Origin: Ostrinia nubilalis
Lineage: Eukaryota; Arthropoda; Insecta; Lepidoptera; Crambidae
Reading direction: 5' to 3'
DNA: 64,000 nt
Assembly: GCF_963855985.1 (NCBI RefSeq)
Contig: NC_087099.1
Span: 2,758,001-2,822,000 of the forward strand
This document shows positions 33,780-55,183 of the stretch, one piece after another. Both the position numbers and the translations under genes were made by a program. The notes under the pieces were generated by a model, which was not told where the DNA came from, ran no database searches, and saw only the letters and a list, made by a program, of their open reading frames with translations. Position 1 is the first letter of the stretch. Each line of letters opens with the position of its first letter.

Positions 33780-35177
33780 AATATAAAAACGACCAAACAA
33801 AATAAATGTAAGGGGTGAAACGAAAAAATGTAACAAAATTCCCATATTTTATTTTCATTTACTTCTTATAAGCATGTTTCATTTCAGAATAAAACAATTT
33901 ACATTCAATAACACATAATTCAAGGTTGAAGTGACTCATTTATAATATTACTGTACAAATGATAAAAAGTTGGGTCTCGGGACCCACAGACGAGCTGTTT
34001 CGTAGATGTGGCAACCTTAACCAGGCTTTGGGACATGAGTCTAGTGGACTTCCAAAAAGATTATTTTGCAACTACACGTTATATTGGACGTTGTTAGTGA
34101 AAACAAAATATTAAAATGTTTTTCCTACATTTACTATTAAAATAAATATTGTTCATATAACGAAACGATCTTTGATATCGCCCTGTGCTAGTTATGACAC
34201 TAATCAGGCACGTAGTGCTCTCTGACGAATATATTCCGCGGCAATATACTTAATTATTGTTCAAATGCTATACAATTAATAAATAAGTAGATATGTACCA
34301 ACTGTACCTTTTTGTAATTTGATAAGATTTACATTTTACCGAAAGTTTCATTTAATTAAAGTTATAAGCCTGATTACTTTGCAGTGAAAACAATCAACTG
34401 CGGGCGTTTATTTCCTCTATTTCCAGGCAGTTCAAGCCATCAACGTATCAGTAGTCTACGGTTCAAATTTCCTGGAAATAATGGGTGATATCACGCCATC
34501 TGATCACATAATCACAAATTTGGAAAACGTTGATATTGTTACGAATTTGGAGCTCATCTAAAACCTTCAACCGAAGTCAAAAAATAAAATACGCATCAAC
34601 AATGTGATCGATTCATGTTAATAAATATGTATTGCACTCTCTACAAAAGTCGAGTTATAAAAACCTGTTCTAGTGTGGTGACCAGATACACCAGTACTAA
34701 GTAAGGCACGCGAGGGCTCGGAAGCACAGTATCACTGCTCGCCGCTGCCGGCACGCATCGTAGGCGTCTTCATAAATTACGTTTTACAATTATATAAACA
34801 AACACACATTAAGCGACCTACCTCGATAAATACATAAGAAAATATAGTGACAATATCAAATCATTCGCTAATTCAAGTAAGCTTGTTCTTATCTCATAAA
34901 TAATTTCTCTACAAAAATAGTATACATGAATGGAACAACACTAGATCCGCCGAGAGCGGGCAGCACCATTGACGTATTCTCGCGTCCATCCGTCACATAT
35001 ATTACAATGAAATAAGATTACTCTTACAAATACATAACGATACAATATTACAACATTATCACCGGGATCATTAACAGTACGGTTTAATTAAATTTTAAAT
35101 ACGTCACGTTCGTTACGTTTACAAGACTAACGTTTCGATAGAGAGAGTCAAGGCACACGCGGGTCACACTCGATACG
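33780..35177. other. Convergent 3' UTRs of BPHL (+) and warts (-)
   Basis: AT-rich DNA between two facing stop codons. A BPHL poly(A) signal lies at 33801-33806. TTTATT words on this strand (for example near 33840 and 34408) could end warts transcripts. No further gene or clear mobile element seen. Confidence 0.6.
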
Positions 35178-44478
<9,301 letters not shown>

Positions 44479-46125
44479 GGCGCCCGCGCCCGAGCGCCTC
44501 ACGGCTTACCCCACCCCTCCCATCACACGAGCACACCCCACCCTCCACACCGATCAGTCACCGTTCGCATTTGCAACTTGTTTACACTTAATGCCTTGAA
44601 CAGTAATTAGCTCACTGGGATATTTCAATGTCAACACTGGTCTTCTCAGTCCCACTTTTGATTCAAAACCACATGTTTACACTTCCGAATTTATGAGAAT
44701 TGATGACGAATAACTCTGAAAACAAAACAAAATATGTAACAGCAAGCTGGGTCACTCATACTGAACACTTTCTAGTTGGATTAGTACTTTGTTGGGGTTG
44801 TGTTCTATCTGCTTAGTATCTGTTCTAGCGAAAAACACCCTACCATCTTACGAGAACTTATACAACTGGATTTTAAAATTATAACTAATAAACATTTAAT
44901 ACACAATCGAAAAGATATTCAACATGAATCTATCATGACATACAGCTCAGGAATGCCAAAATTAGAGGCAGCTTTTGTTTCACTTAATTAGCACACGACC
45001 ACTGTTTTTACAAGCAAATTCTAATTAAATGCCAATTACCTGATGTTTTTCACTCGATTATATTCCAAAAGAGAATCACAAACGTCATAATTCCATAAAA
45101 TAAAAATGATCGTCGAAAGCTCTCACATTACCGATGACATCTTTCTCACACACCACAGGCTTGGATTGCAAAAGTAATTATTTGAACTTTATTCTAATGA
45201 TGAAGAAAAAAGTATTACTTTTCCTTGAATGTTACAAAAAATAACCGAACTAAGAAAACAAAGAACTCTGAAACACAGACATGCAAGTTGGCAAACCATA
45301 CAAAGCAACCATTTTGAAGAATTACCACATTCTTTTGTATGTTCAGAAAAGCTACACCAAAATGACGTTTACATTTCATCCGTGATTTTAATGATTATTC
45401 TGTTTATAAAAAATCTGTTGAAGTAGAATTATCAGGTTTTTATACAAATTATAAAAATAAAAATGTATACTGCATGAATTCATTTAATTAGTGAATTTAT
45501 TCATAAAGTTCACAATTAATTTCTGAACGGAAAACAAATGAAACAAACTTTGTGACAAAGAGTTTGTAATTCCTCGGTGCGTAGATGGGGACAATGCGGT
45601 CACCTTGGTTTGGTCTTGCGGTCACAGCATTTTCCAAAGGGCTGATTTTTAAATCGTCGTACTGTGGGAATTAAGTCAAAATGACAAGATTAAATAAGTT
45701 ATCAGTTAAAAGATATCTGACGATTGAAAAATCAGCCTTCCTTATAAGGGAGAATTAAACCAATACCACCAATATGTCCGCCGCGCCACAGATGAGACAG
45801 CGCTGCGCAGCCGCTACGGTAAGCCACAGCGCGTCTCCGCTCCGCTTTGAAATGAAAACGCATAATGTTGTTTGTAAGATGACGCGCAACCTCAATCTTA
45901 TTTATCAAATCTCCGCTCCGGTCAGTCATTGTTGAAAAAAAAAGTTGTCAAATTGATAAGCGGTGACATTATTGACAATGACATTTCATCTTTTTTCACT
46001 TTCTTCCACAGCTACAGCGAAAAGTTATAAAAATTAAATTAATTCGATAATAGGCATACTTAATCGTTTTTTTACAAAAGCAACTTGTATAGTAATAAAC
46101 CGTTGATAATAATTAAAGTGTTGAT
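44479..46125. other. Divergent promoter region between warts and pretaporter
   Basis: Holds the 5' ends of two genes read in opposite directions. A hairpin MITE lies at about 45641-45740 (GGGCTGATTTTTAAATCGTC against GACGATTGAAAAATCAGCC). GC-richer sequence at 45775-45850 may belong to a non-coding 5' exon or another repeat. No clear core promoter motif seen. Confidence 0.5.
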
Positions 46126-47980
46126 ATGATCTCAAAATTAATTGAGAAAATGTTTAGAATAGTTTTACTATTTTTTATATTTCAACCGTATTTTGTTGCC
46201 CCCGAAAAAGGATTTGTACTAAATTATAGCCCTAGTAATTTTAAAGAACGTATAGAAGAATTGGATGGCAATTTTATCATGTTCTTCGCACCTTGGTTGG
46301 TATATCTGCGTAAATTTGTAGTAAGCTTGAAACTGAAATTTTCACAATGATTGTAAATGCAATGTATCATTTTTTCTTTGTAGGTGTCAGCCTTGCGTTC
46401 GATTTCATCCAATTTGGCAAGAACTTGGGAAATTAGTGAATTCTAAAGATTCCAAATTTGCTATAGCGCAGGTTGATTGCACTGAACATCGCTTACTGTG
46501 CCATGAAAACGATATTACAGGTATACTATTTTAATAGCAAACATATTTTTTATGTAACCTTATTTATTTTCATTAATTAATACCTACTTCACACTATCAC
46601 CTTTTATTTCAGGATATCCAACTTTATTATATTTCCATAAAAATTCCTTTGATTCAATAGAATATAAGGGGACCCATGATTTGCCTTCATTATTGATGTT
46701 TTTAAGTGAAGTGGTTACTACTAAGACTGAGGTGAATTTGCAAACATTTATAGTTGTATTTTTTTTTTCTAAACACATTATAAGGCAAATTTACTTTGAT
46801 TCCAGAAAGCTGAGACTGTAAAAGACGCTTATAATGATGTTAAAATATATGGCGGTGTGGCCTACCTCAATGATCAGAATATTGAGAAGTTTATATCTGA
46901 AGGTCAACATTTTGTAATGTTTTATGCACATTGGTGCAAAGAGTCTCAGGTAGTTATTGTCATTCTATATTAACCTGCAACTTAGCTAGTTGGGAGTTTT
47001 TATTCTCTTAAATGAGTGCATACTTACAATTAAATGTTTATTTACAGAAACTAGCTCCTGTGTGGGCAGAATTGGCAGTGCAGTATACCCACAATGAATA
47101 CATACAGATAGGAAAAGTGAACTGCATGGAAAGCCAGATGACCTGCAAAAACTTTGATATCAAACTATATCCATATCTTTTATGGATTGTTAATGGAAGA
47201 ATTGTAAGTTATACAGAGTAGTACCCAAAGTTACCCATTTGTAATAATGTACCTACTGCCTATAATTTCTTTTTTAAGATGGGTGTAGCAGAAGGAACAA
47301 CCTTAGATGAACTTAAGGCTTTTGTTGAGAAAATGTTGCTTGAAGAAAACCATGACCCAGAAAAGTTTATGAAGAAAAAGAAGGTTTTACCAGTTGCAAG
47401 AATAACAGAGGAAACATTTGAAACATTCTTGGAAAAGGATTTGGTATTTATCAACTATTTCGCTCCATGGTAAGAAAGTCTTTAGTCTTTAATAAGTCAA
47501 GAGAGTGGGGAATCATAAACAGATAAAAAGAAAACAGTATTTTACCTGCTTATACATATTGAACTTTGATTTCAGGTGTGCTCATTGCATGCAAATGGGT
47601 CCACTATGGTTGAAGCTCGGTGAGAATTTCCAAAATGAAAGTCGTGTACTTATAGCTGATATAGATTGTGTAAGGTCGAAGCAAATATGTGATGTTGAAA
47701 AGGTAACTTTTTATCCATTGAAACATACAAACTTTGCTCAAATGAGGTTTATTTGTTTAATTAAATCGTTTAATTTTAGATAAATGGACTACCAACATTG
47801 GTACTCTACAAACACAAAAAGATTGTTAATGTTGAACACGGTGGTAGACCACTGGAAAGTCTGATTTCCCTGGTCAAGGAACATCTGAAGGAGTCAAGTG
47901 ACATTATAGAGGAGGTAGCACACAGTGATGATAACAGCAATCAAAATGAGGACACAAAAAATACCAAAGATGAGCTGTAG
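46126..47980 (+). CDS. prtp: Pretaporter / TXNDC5-like ER thioredoxin protein, 8 exons
   Basis: A protein disulfide isomerase-family member of the ER lumen; fly Pretaporter also acts as an engulfment ligand on dying cells. Exons 46126-46295, 46384-46520, 46613-46731, 46806-46949, 47048-47203, 47279-47469, 47576-47702 and 47780-47980 give 414 residues (fly 416). A hydrophobic signal sequence (MFRIVLLFFIFQPYFVA) is followed by three thioredoxin domains and a terminal KDEL. Active sites: WCQPC (Cys58/Cys61), WCKES (Cys186, no second Cys) and WCAHC (Cys307/Cys310). The usual family motif is CGHC in each. Introns interrupt the Trp codon just before the first and third sites, a conserved-looking arrangement. 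ATG 46126 is upstream of a second Met at 46150; either would give a signal peptide. Confidence 0.92.
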
Positions 47981-47992
47981 AATAAGTACCTA

Positions 47993-48150
47993 GTCAAATC
48001 AAAGTCAAAGTCAAAGTCAAAATTTCTTTATTTGTTTAGACTAATAAATAGTTCTTACAAATCGTCATAAAATATGCTCTTAAGGAGCCTCTACATGTCT
48101 CATAATCTTTTTACCCTACCAGCGCTTCGAGAAAAAATAATAAATTATTA
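47993..48150 (-). mobile_element. 3' end of a LINE with TTTGAC-repeat tail
   Basis: CAAAGTCAAAGTCAAAGTCA here is, on the minus strand, a run of TTTGAC units following about 120 bp of GC-mixed sequence (CGAAGCGCTGGTAGGG...). Short hexamer tails are typical of CR1-like LINE 3' ends. It lies immediately after the prtp stop, so probably in its 3' UTR. Confidence 0.5.
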
Positions 48151-48604
48151 AAAATAATTTGTATGTTTATTATTTTATCCTTTCTATCTTGCAAGTGAGA
48201 GTAACCCTGTTGAAGATATTAAGAAATGAGTTTTGGTCTTTTACTATTATGATCATACCTGTTTCATACAACTGTGTGTACAAAGCTAAGCCATAATACT
48301 CACTGCAGCTTGAAGCTTTTACACTAAAAGCAATTTTATCAATTATGTTAGAGAGCTATGAATTCAAAGGTAAATAATAATCTAATAAATATTTATTCTC
48401 AGTGTTTCAATGGGTTGGTTGCAAAACAGACCTATGACACTTAGGTTTATAAAAATATAGCAACCTATCTCTACTCTCAATTGGTACAACATGCTTGACT
48501 AACTAGAATAAGTGCACATACTGAGGTAACATTAGTAACAAATGTGTCTGACAATCAAACAAGTTAATATGCTCAACATATTCAAATTACAAGCTAAATC
48601 CCTT

Positions 48605-49381
48605 TCACTTAAATTTCTTTTCAATAGTTTGGGATTGGAAAAAGGCTCCGTCAGCCAGCGTGGCCTGTCTGTTAATCTGCTTGTGGCGATCTCGGGACAC
48701 TATTTCTTCTAACACTTCACCATCACCTTTTATTAACCTGGAAGCAAGAGACAACTGAGAGGCACGGATTAAACAAAGTTGAGATTATAAATAAGACCAA
48801 TTAATAACTGAGGCAGTACTTTTTTTTACTAAATTCACAAAAGGCATGGGTAAAATTAAACTATAAACATTATCTATAAACTTTATAATGCTAACAAAGT
48901 CAATTTGGAAAAAAGAATAATAGGATAACCTGTATCTTCCACTTTCTTCATCTAGAACTCTTCTTATAACACTCTGTCTCTTTTCCCACTCTTCTTTTGT
49001 CATTGGTGCCATGGCTTTGGACTTCTCCATTAATTCTGTAAATAAGTCATATGGTTAGCAAACAAATGTTAATCTTGAAACAATTTTTTTGTCACTTTTA
49101 GCTAAACACTTGCCAAGTGGTATGTCGGCTGACTTGTCATCTTTTTTGATGTCGTCACCCTCGTCGCGACTGCCTCTGTCGCTACTGCTTTTCTTCTTCT
49201 TTAGCTTTCTTTTTTCCTCCTTTAATTTCTTTTTTAACGCTCTCTCGGTCTTTTTTTGTTCCTTCTTCAATTTCTTTTTCAGTTTTCTTAACTTCTTCTT
49301 CTCACGCGATGAGTCGGAGCTGCTGGAACTAGTGCTATCTTCTGAAGATGATCTTCTTCGTTTAGATTTCTTTTTATCCAT
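48605..49381 (-). CDS. ARL6IP4: ADP-ribosylation factor-like 6-interacting protein 4 (SRp25-like), 3 exons
   Basis: A small nuclear, SR-like protein connected with splicing. Exons 49381-49096, 49035-48930 and 48737-48605 give 174 residues. The N-terminal half is [20 protein letters not shown] and then long Lys-rich coiled-coil-like sequence. The conserved C-terminal domain reads [40 protein letters not shown] and [14 protein letters not shown], diagnostic for the family. The first donor (GTGACA at 49095) was chosen because it alone keeps frame; it is not a strong consensus. Reads away from Pfdn6, 700 bp upstream-to-upstream. Confidence 0.88.
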
Positions 49382-50082
49382 TTTATCACAAAAGAAAATA
49401 AAGGTGGTTTAAATCAATTTAATTCAAACAAATCGCTAATCAGGAACAATCAGGAAGTACCAAACCCAAACAATCAGCTGTTATTGACAATATTGACACA
49501 ACAAAACGTCACTTTGACTAAACATTTTTTTTAATTGAACCCATAGAGAAAAGTTTGAACCGAAAAGAAACAATTTTATTCACGTACCTCAGTTGACCTT
49601 ATAAAGCATGAAGCATTGATGATTTCTTTCTATAAGTTTCTATGAGAATCAATGATATTATATAAAAACAAAAGTTAGTTATAGTTCCAAAATACTGGAC
49701 TGTCCTGTCGATGACATTGACAGTGGGGCGCCACCGTCAATACCGGATCGCTGGTTCAGATTTTTGCCATGTTGGAAACCATAAAGTTGAACGATGGTAG
49801 CGCCCCCCTGTCATTGAGTTTGGTGGGACAGTTCAGCGTGGGTCATCTATATCATTGATGAGAATCTAATGAAAACCAACCTTAGCTCGCTCATCCATAT
49901 CTGTGCTCGCTCTTCATGCTTTTTTTATTATCTGTGCTTCTTCTGTCATAGTGACAGCACGTACGGATTAATTTTCTAACCTAAAAATTGATCGTCATTG
50001 AATTAGCTGTATGTATTTTGCCGATTTACACTACGAATTTTGGTGATTAATTTGAATTAATTTAATAGTAATCAAAAATTAC
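49382..50082. other. Divergent intergenic region ARL6IP4/Pfdn6 with an inverted repeat
   Basis: Between two divergent starts. An imperfect inverted pair lies at about 49696-49735 (ACTGTCCTGTC...GACAGTGGGGCGCCACC) and 49790-49845 (GGTAGCGCCCCCCTGTC...GGTGGGACAGT), probably a MITE. Promoter elements not recognised. Confidence 0.5.
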
Positions 50083-50457
50083 ATGACAATGACTGAAGAA
50101 ATACAAAAGAAATTGCAAAAGGAGCTAGAGATTTTCAATGGCGTCCAAAAAGAGTATCATAAGGCCGTTGCCCAGAAACAGCAACTAGATAGCCAGTTGA
50201 ATGAAAATAAAGCCGTAAAAGAAGAGCTGTTATTGCTGAAGAAGGATGCTGAAGTGTATAAACTAATCGGACCTGTTTTGGTGAAACAAGACTTGGAAGA
50301 AGCCAAACAAAATGTTTCAAAGCGTATGGAGTACATCAACAAGGAAGTAAAGAGAACAGATGATCACATTTCTGCATTAGAAAACAAACAGGAGGCATTA
50401 CAGGAGAACCTCAATAAGCTTAGAAATGATCTCGGAAAGTTAAAAATTAAGGCATAA
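50083..50457 (+). CDS. Pfdn6: Prefoldin subunit 6
   Basis: A beta-type subunit of the hexameric prefoldin, which captures nascent actin and tubulin and delivers them to CCT. Single exon, 124 residues (human 129). Seen: N-terminal helix with LQKELEIFNGVQKEYHKAV, the central hairpin segment DAEVYKLIGPVLVKQDLEEA, and the C-terminal coiled coil (EYINKEVKRTDDHISALENK). A second ATG two codons on (50089) would give MTEEIQKK, which fits relatives slightly better. CCT1, its functional partner, is in the same window 41 kb away. Confidence 0.95.
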   Translation: MTMTEEIQKKLQKELEIFNGVQKEYHKAVAQKQQLDSQLNENKAVKEELLLLKKDAEVYKLIGPVLVKQDLEEAKQNVSKRMEYINKEVKRTDDHISALENKQEALQENLNKLRNDLGKLKIKA

Positions 50458-50919
50458 TCTGAACCAGGAAGATTACACAAACGCTACTTATTCTAATGCT
50501 ACTTTATGAAAAATATGTTTTCTAACGAATATATCATAGTATTTAACTAATTAAAGTGTTTTGCTTATAAAAGCTAATATAAATGTTTTATTTTCTCCAA
50601 GATAATTATGTAAGTCATTAGCTAGACTAGGTCATTTTTACTATAAGTATTATGCTGTTTCTTTATTAATAAATTAGTTTCAATAGTCACATCTTGCTTC
50701 ATTATCAATATATTCACCTTCAGTCAATATATTTTTCTAAAGTTATCAAACCAGGAGATGTAATAAGAACTTAGCCAAAGTCTTAATCGTAATAGTCTTT
50801 CTGTTGTCTGTGTTTCTGCACACCAAAATTCAAATGAGCAAAAACTAGAAGACTATAAAGAAACCATAAGAGTACCTAGCTATTTCCCTCTTTAATTAGA
50901 CAACAAAGTAATAACAGGC

Positions 50920-51310
50920 ATGATGTTAACTTTTTGATAGACCTATCAAAAATAGAACCATTGGTGAAAGAATTACTGCAGTAGCACAAAAACTCCCAGA
51001 GACATCACCATATGAGGACCCCACTGATGACGTGAATCTAAAGTGATTCCCAGGAATCAGGAATGTTATGAAACTTATGCTTTTCAAAGGTTCATTAAGA
51101 GATATCAGTGTAAACCTGTGAAAGAGTGTCATTTTTGTCGTCATAATTTTCTTTACCTGTACCAATTTTCAAAATTAAAGATGTGGTCATCAGCAAATAA
51201 CAATATCATATGGAACTATTGTAAGGAAGGCCATTATTAATATAAAAATAAGGAATAGAAAAGGTCTCAATATTGATCCCTGTAGCACACCCATAGTTGT
51301 GTAGCACTAG
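50920..51310 (-). pseudogene. Decayed LINE reverse-transcriptase fragment
   Basis: On the minus strand GVLQGSIL (about 51292-51270) corresponds to the RT motif GVPQGSxLGPLLF, and TTATTTGCTGATGACCAC (about 51205-51183) to the LFADD motif, at the expected spacing of about 30 residues but in a shifted frame. Stops and frameshifts interrupt it. Not related closely to the intact LINE pair, whose motif is QYADDLL. Confidence 0.65.
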
Positions 51311-52084
51311 AGTGATTCATGAAGAAGGCTTTGGATATAATATGTCAAGAAGAAAACAAGAGATAGTTTTTATTCCAGTTTTTGAAAGAGAGGAAATTTA
51401 TTTTAAGACTAGACCAATATTTCACGCAACCGACACGCGTAGCCGCGGACAAAAGCTAGTCCTAGCTGAAAGCTATTAAAAATAATACTGCTTGATGTTA
51501 AAAGAAGACGTACCTACTTTTGCGCAAGATTTTTAAATCGTGATTTATTCACACGAGGTCACCATCATCGCCACACCTCGACGTAAGTATTTGCTGAGTA
51601 ATAAAGTCATCGTCCGTCTTCAGTTAATATTAGTCATCTCTAAAAGAGGTAAAGTAGATATTTGTGATAAAATGTAATAGGTACCTACATAAGTACACAA
51701 ATAATTCAGTTACAGTATATTCCGAGTCATGCATGCATGCTCGACTGACTGCATAGCTGCATACAAAATGCGCTTCCAGTTAGGTACGATAGGTAGAATT
51801 AAGAAGGAAGGCCTATGGAATCCTATGGTAAGTAAGTATTACAGGTGGTATTACTAAGTATGTAGGTTAGTGAATAAAAGGGTTTCCTGTCTACCGTCTG
51901 CTGCCGTGACCTTTCTAAGGCCTTTACCAAATCGTGTAGGTATTTATTTCTGAGAAGCCAGTGTGGTGGTATTTAATATTATTCCAAAATCATAAATGAT
52001 GGAAGACTGTAGAACTGAAATAACTCATCCTGGTATTCATCTACCTACCTAGGTAGGTATTAAATGATGCGCCATCCTATGTTG

Positions 52085-52200
52085 CTAAGTGCGATGTCTC
52101 ATTGGTTCGTGATTGAGCGCCGAGCGAGACGTCACGGGAGCCCGATGAATAATTGAGGGAGGACCGCGCATGCGCGAGTTCGCTCCCGGAGCCCCAGTAA
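52085..52200 (+). promoter_or_regulatory. GC-rich putative promoter of the EcKL gene
   Basis: Upstream of ATG 52341 by 140-255 bp: inverted CCAAT (CATTGG, 52100), CRE-like GACGTCAC (52128-52135) and the palindrome GCGCATGCGC (52166-52175), the NRF1 consensus. A cluster of three such sites in an otherwise AT-rich region suggests a TATA-less promoter. Confidence 0.45.
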
Positions 52201-52340
52201 CGCTACATCACTCCACCGAACTGATGTTGCGTTGAATAAACTCGAGAGATGAGAGCGAAATCGTATTAATTTTGGTGTGTTTTTAAGATGTGTGCGTTGT
52301 AATTGTTTGCTTTCGGTCGGGCGTGAGTTCAGTGCGCACG

Positions 52341-55183
52341 ATGCAGGCGGGGGGGCCGGACAGCACGGCGGTGTCGGAGGCGCCGAGCAGCGAGGACTCG
52401 GACTGCGAGCCGGTGCCGGAGCCCGACGCTGACGCCGCGCTCACCGAGGAGTGGGCGCGCGAGCTGCTGCTCGGCGCGGGCGTGGTCGGCGCTAATGAGG
52501 TTCTAATTTGTTAATTAATTGGTGCAATTGAGCGTTTCTCAGAGCGGAGAACATATTACTCATTTATCTTTTATCTACAATCTTGAAAGAAATAATATAA
52601 GTAGTTATGTATTTCGTTAACTATGGATAATAATAATAATGTATATAGTAAGTAGGTACCTATCGAAAAACTATTTTTAAGAAGATATAGAGAAAACGCT
52701 CTTTTTCTTAGTTCGGAAAAGTCCGCGTCACCGTCTTTATTATGTTTCTGTTATTTTTTACAGGTCAATGTGGAATCACGTGCTGGCGTGGCCGGGGCGC
52801 TCAGCAGGGTGCTAGCCGTCACGGTCGCCTACGAGAGCGGCGGCGAGCACCGAGCTCTGCCCCTGGTCGTCAAACTGCCGCCGAGAGACCCCTTCGGCAG
52901 ACTCTTCGTGGCTGAAGCCCAGTTTGATACCAGAGAGATCCTCTTTTATACAGAACTGGCCCCCGCCTTGAATAAAATAGCTGATGAAGCGTTGGGCCCT
53001 GGTGCTGGACTGCCCATCCCCAAATGCATAAAGGCTAGGTTACCAGGTTAGTTTTCTCCAGGTTAGTTAGTAAAATCAAAGATCTAGATGATATGCCATT
53101 AGCATCTAGATTCCCATAAGGTCATCACACAGAAATCAATGTCTTTGTGAATGAACTCACGAGTCTTTTTCTTCATACACGGGAGTTTACGCGACAAACA
53201 AATTGCGTGCGAATTAGTCCTATTCCTATGTAAGAAATTTTTACACTATAGTTGCAGCGTAGGTATAAGTAGCGCAATAGACACTAAAATGTATTTTTAC
53301 ACGACCCGCAAGGTCATAGAAGTAGCTAGGTGCTACTTACTATGACTATGATAGCTATTTGACCTACTTAAGTAGTACCTAATACCACATATTAAGTAGG
53401 TATAGGTACGTTGAAAAGTGCATTGTATTAATCATCTTGCTTGCCTGCATCGTGCACCACTTATGTCTTTATAATAGGACACTCACCTCCTTCCCTCTAG
53501 TGAGCTGCAGACTGCTGACGATAGGTGTTCTAATTCCAAAAGCGCTTGACCCGATTTTTGGAATATGTAGGTAAATCGTTCAACTGATCACTCTTTATCG
53601 AGATTATACGTCGTGATAATCAGCTACTTACTTGATTATAATAAGTAACTTTAAATTGTAAATTACATTTACATTTTCTTCAAGTTATATTTGTGTTTTC
53701 AGATGAAATCGGAGGTGACAGTGAGCTTGTTTTGGAAGACGTAACTTCACTCGGTTTTGAATCTGCAGACTTTGCCGAGGGTCTGACGGAAGAGAGAGCC
53801 AGAGCAGCGTTACACGCTGCAGCTCGATTACACGCTTTGTCTCTCGCACTGCGTGAGAGAGAGGGACCTTTAGACCAAAGGTTCGACTTCTTATTCCCAT
53901 GCGAGAGAGCGGCCGCCGGGTACCTACGTCTCGTGAGAAGAGGGCTGCCCCAGCTCGAAGCGTTTCTAAGAGAACGAACCGACTGCGTCGAGGAAGCGGC
54001 GGCCGTGTCCGCGCTAGTGGCGCGAGCTCCCTCCCTGCTCGGCACACTCCTGAGACCGGCGGAACCGGCGCCGCTGGCTCATGCGGACTTCTGGAGCGGA
54101 AATCTCCTGTTCCGGGAAAGGGAGGGGGTGACCGAGTGTATCGCGCTGGACTGGCAGATGGTGTCGCTGGGGCGGCCGATGGACGACGTGGCGCTGCTGC
54201 TGCTGTCGTCGCTGACGCCGGAGCTGCGGCGCGCGGCGGGGGACGCGCTGGTGGAGGAGTACGGGGAGCGGCTGGAGCGGGAGTGCGCGCGGCTGGGCGC
54301 GGCGGCGGCGGGCGCGCAGGTAGCAATGGGCGTTATTCGTTATCACGGGTTATCAAACGAGTGATCAGCCTGACCAGTGATCACTCGTTATCCAGAAACG
54401 CCTAAACTAGTTTTTTTCTTAACGTCATACAACTTTAGAATCTCTTCGTTATTCAACACGATTGTTTCCACAACGCTCTAAAGCTAAACTGAATTCACTC
54501 TTAAGCAAACAACATAAGGTAGATGTTTGGTTGACATAAAAAATAACGTGTTTCCCGCTTCGTTATGACATATTTGAGGACAACGTCGTACATTGACTAT
54601 TCTTAAACATATTTTTGTAACCTAAAGGAGTAAAGCTAGTAATGTATGGTGTCCAATTAATAAGGATCGCAACGAAACGAGTGCGTGTGCGAGTGAGAAA
54701 GCCATAGGACGTTAACATAAGTGTGGATGAAATAGGTATAATGTTCGTCGTACCACAGATAATATAATACTAGGTCGTACATTAGATATTCAATCGAATT
54801 TGAGTCCTATTTTGAAGGTCATAAGTTCCTAAATGCCTTGTAGCTAACCAAACACCTAACGTTATAATTATCACGCTTGCTTCTGAGTCGTGGAAATCAC
54901 TTCGTTTAAAAAAAACTAGTTTTGAAAACGTTGTTCGTGATTCGAAAACCGTCGCGTTTAGTTATTTCAAAAAACCATAACGACACATCTTTGCGCGCAG
55001 GTGCGGCGCGGGCTGCGGCCGGACTGGGCGCGCGCGGCGCTGCGGGCGCTGCTGCTGTGCGCCGGCAGCGTGGACGTGGCGCTGGGCGAGCCGCGCGCCG
55101 AGGCCCGCCTGCTGGAGGCCGTGCGCGACTTGCACGCGCAGGGCGTGCTCGCCCTCAAACCGGACACGGACGGTTCTGTGTGA
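52341..55183 (+). CDS. EcKL/CHK-like kinase (ecdysteroid kinase-like family), 4 exons
   Basis: Member of the insect family named for ecdysteroid 22-kinase, implicated in phosphorylating ecdysteroids and xenobiotics; the substrate here is unknown. Exons 52341-52499, 52764-53046, 53703-54319 and 55001-55183 give 413 residues, usual for the family. Seen: VVKLPPRDPFGRLF with the probable ATP-site Lys, EAQFDTREILFYTEL, SELVLEDVTSLGFE, ARAALHAAARLHALS, the Brenner-type motif HADFWSGNLLF, and LDWQMVSLGRPMDDVALLLL with the metal-binding Asp. The N terminus has an acidic low-complexity stretch (EDSDCEPVPEPDADA). Exons 1, 3 (end) and 4 are extremely GC-rich against their introns. Most EcKL genes sit in tandem clusters; this one is alone in the window. 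Confidence 0.88.

Larger units (their letters stand above)
50458..52340. other. Intergenic region with LINE debris and the EcKL promoter
   Basis: The first 60 bp include the Pfdn6 3' end (ATTAAA near 50550). 50900-51310 holds a reverse-transcriptase relic (separate entry). CACGCGTAGCCGCGGACAAA at 51433 resembles the end of a common lepidopteran repeat. The rest is AT-rich without genes, apart from the promoter-like block near 52085-52200. Confidence 0.55.

Noticed and set aside
45732..45929. 65-residue minus-strand frame upstream of prtp
   Set aside because: Spans a MITE end and shows no homology I recognise; possibly repeat-derived.
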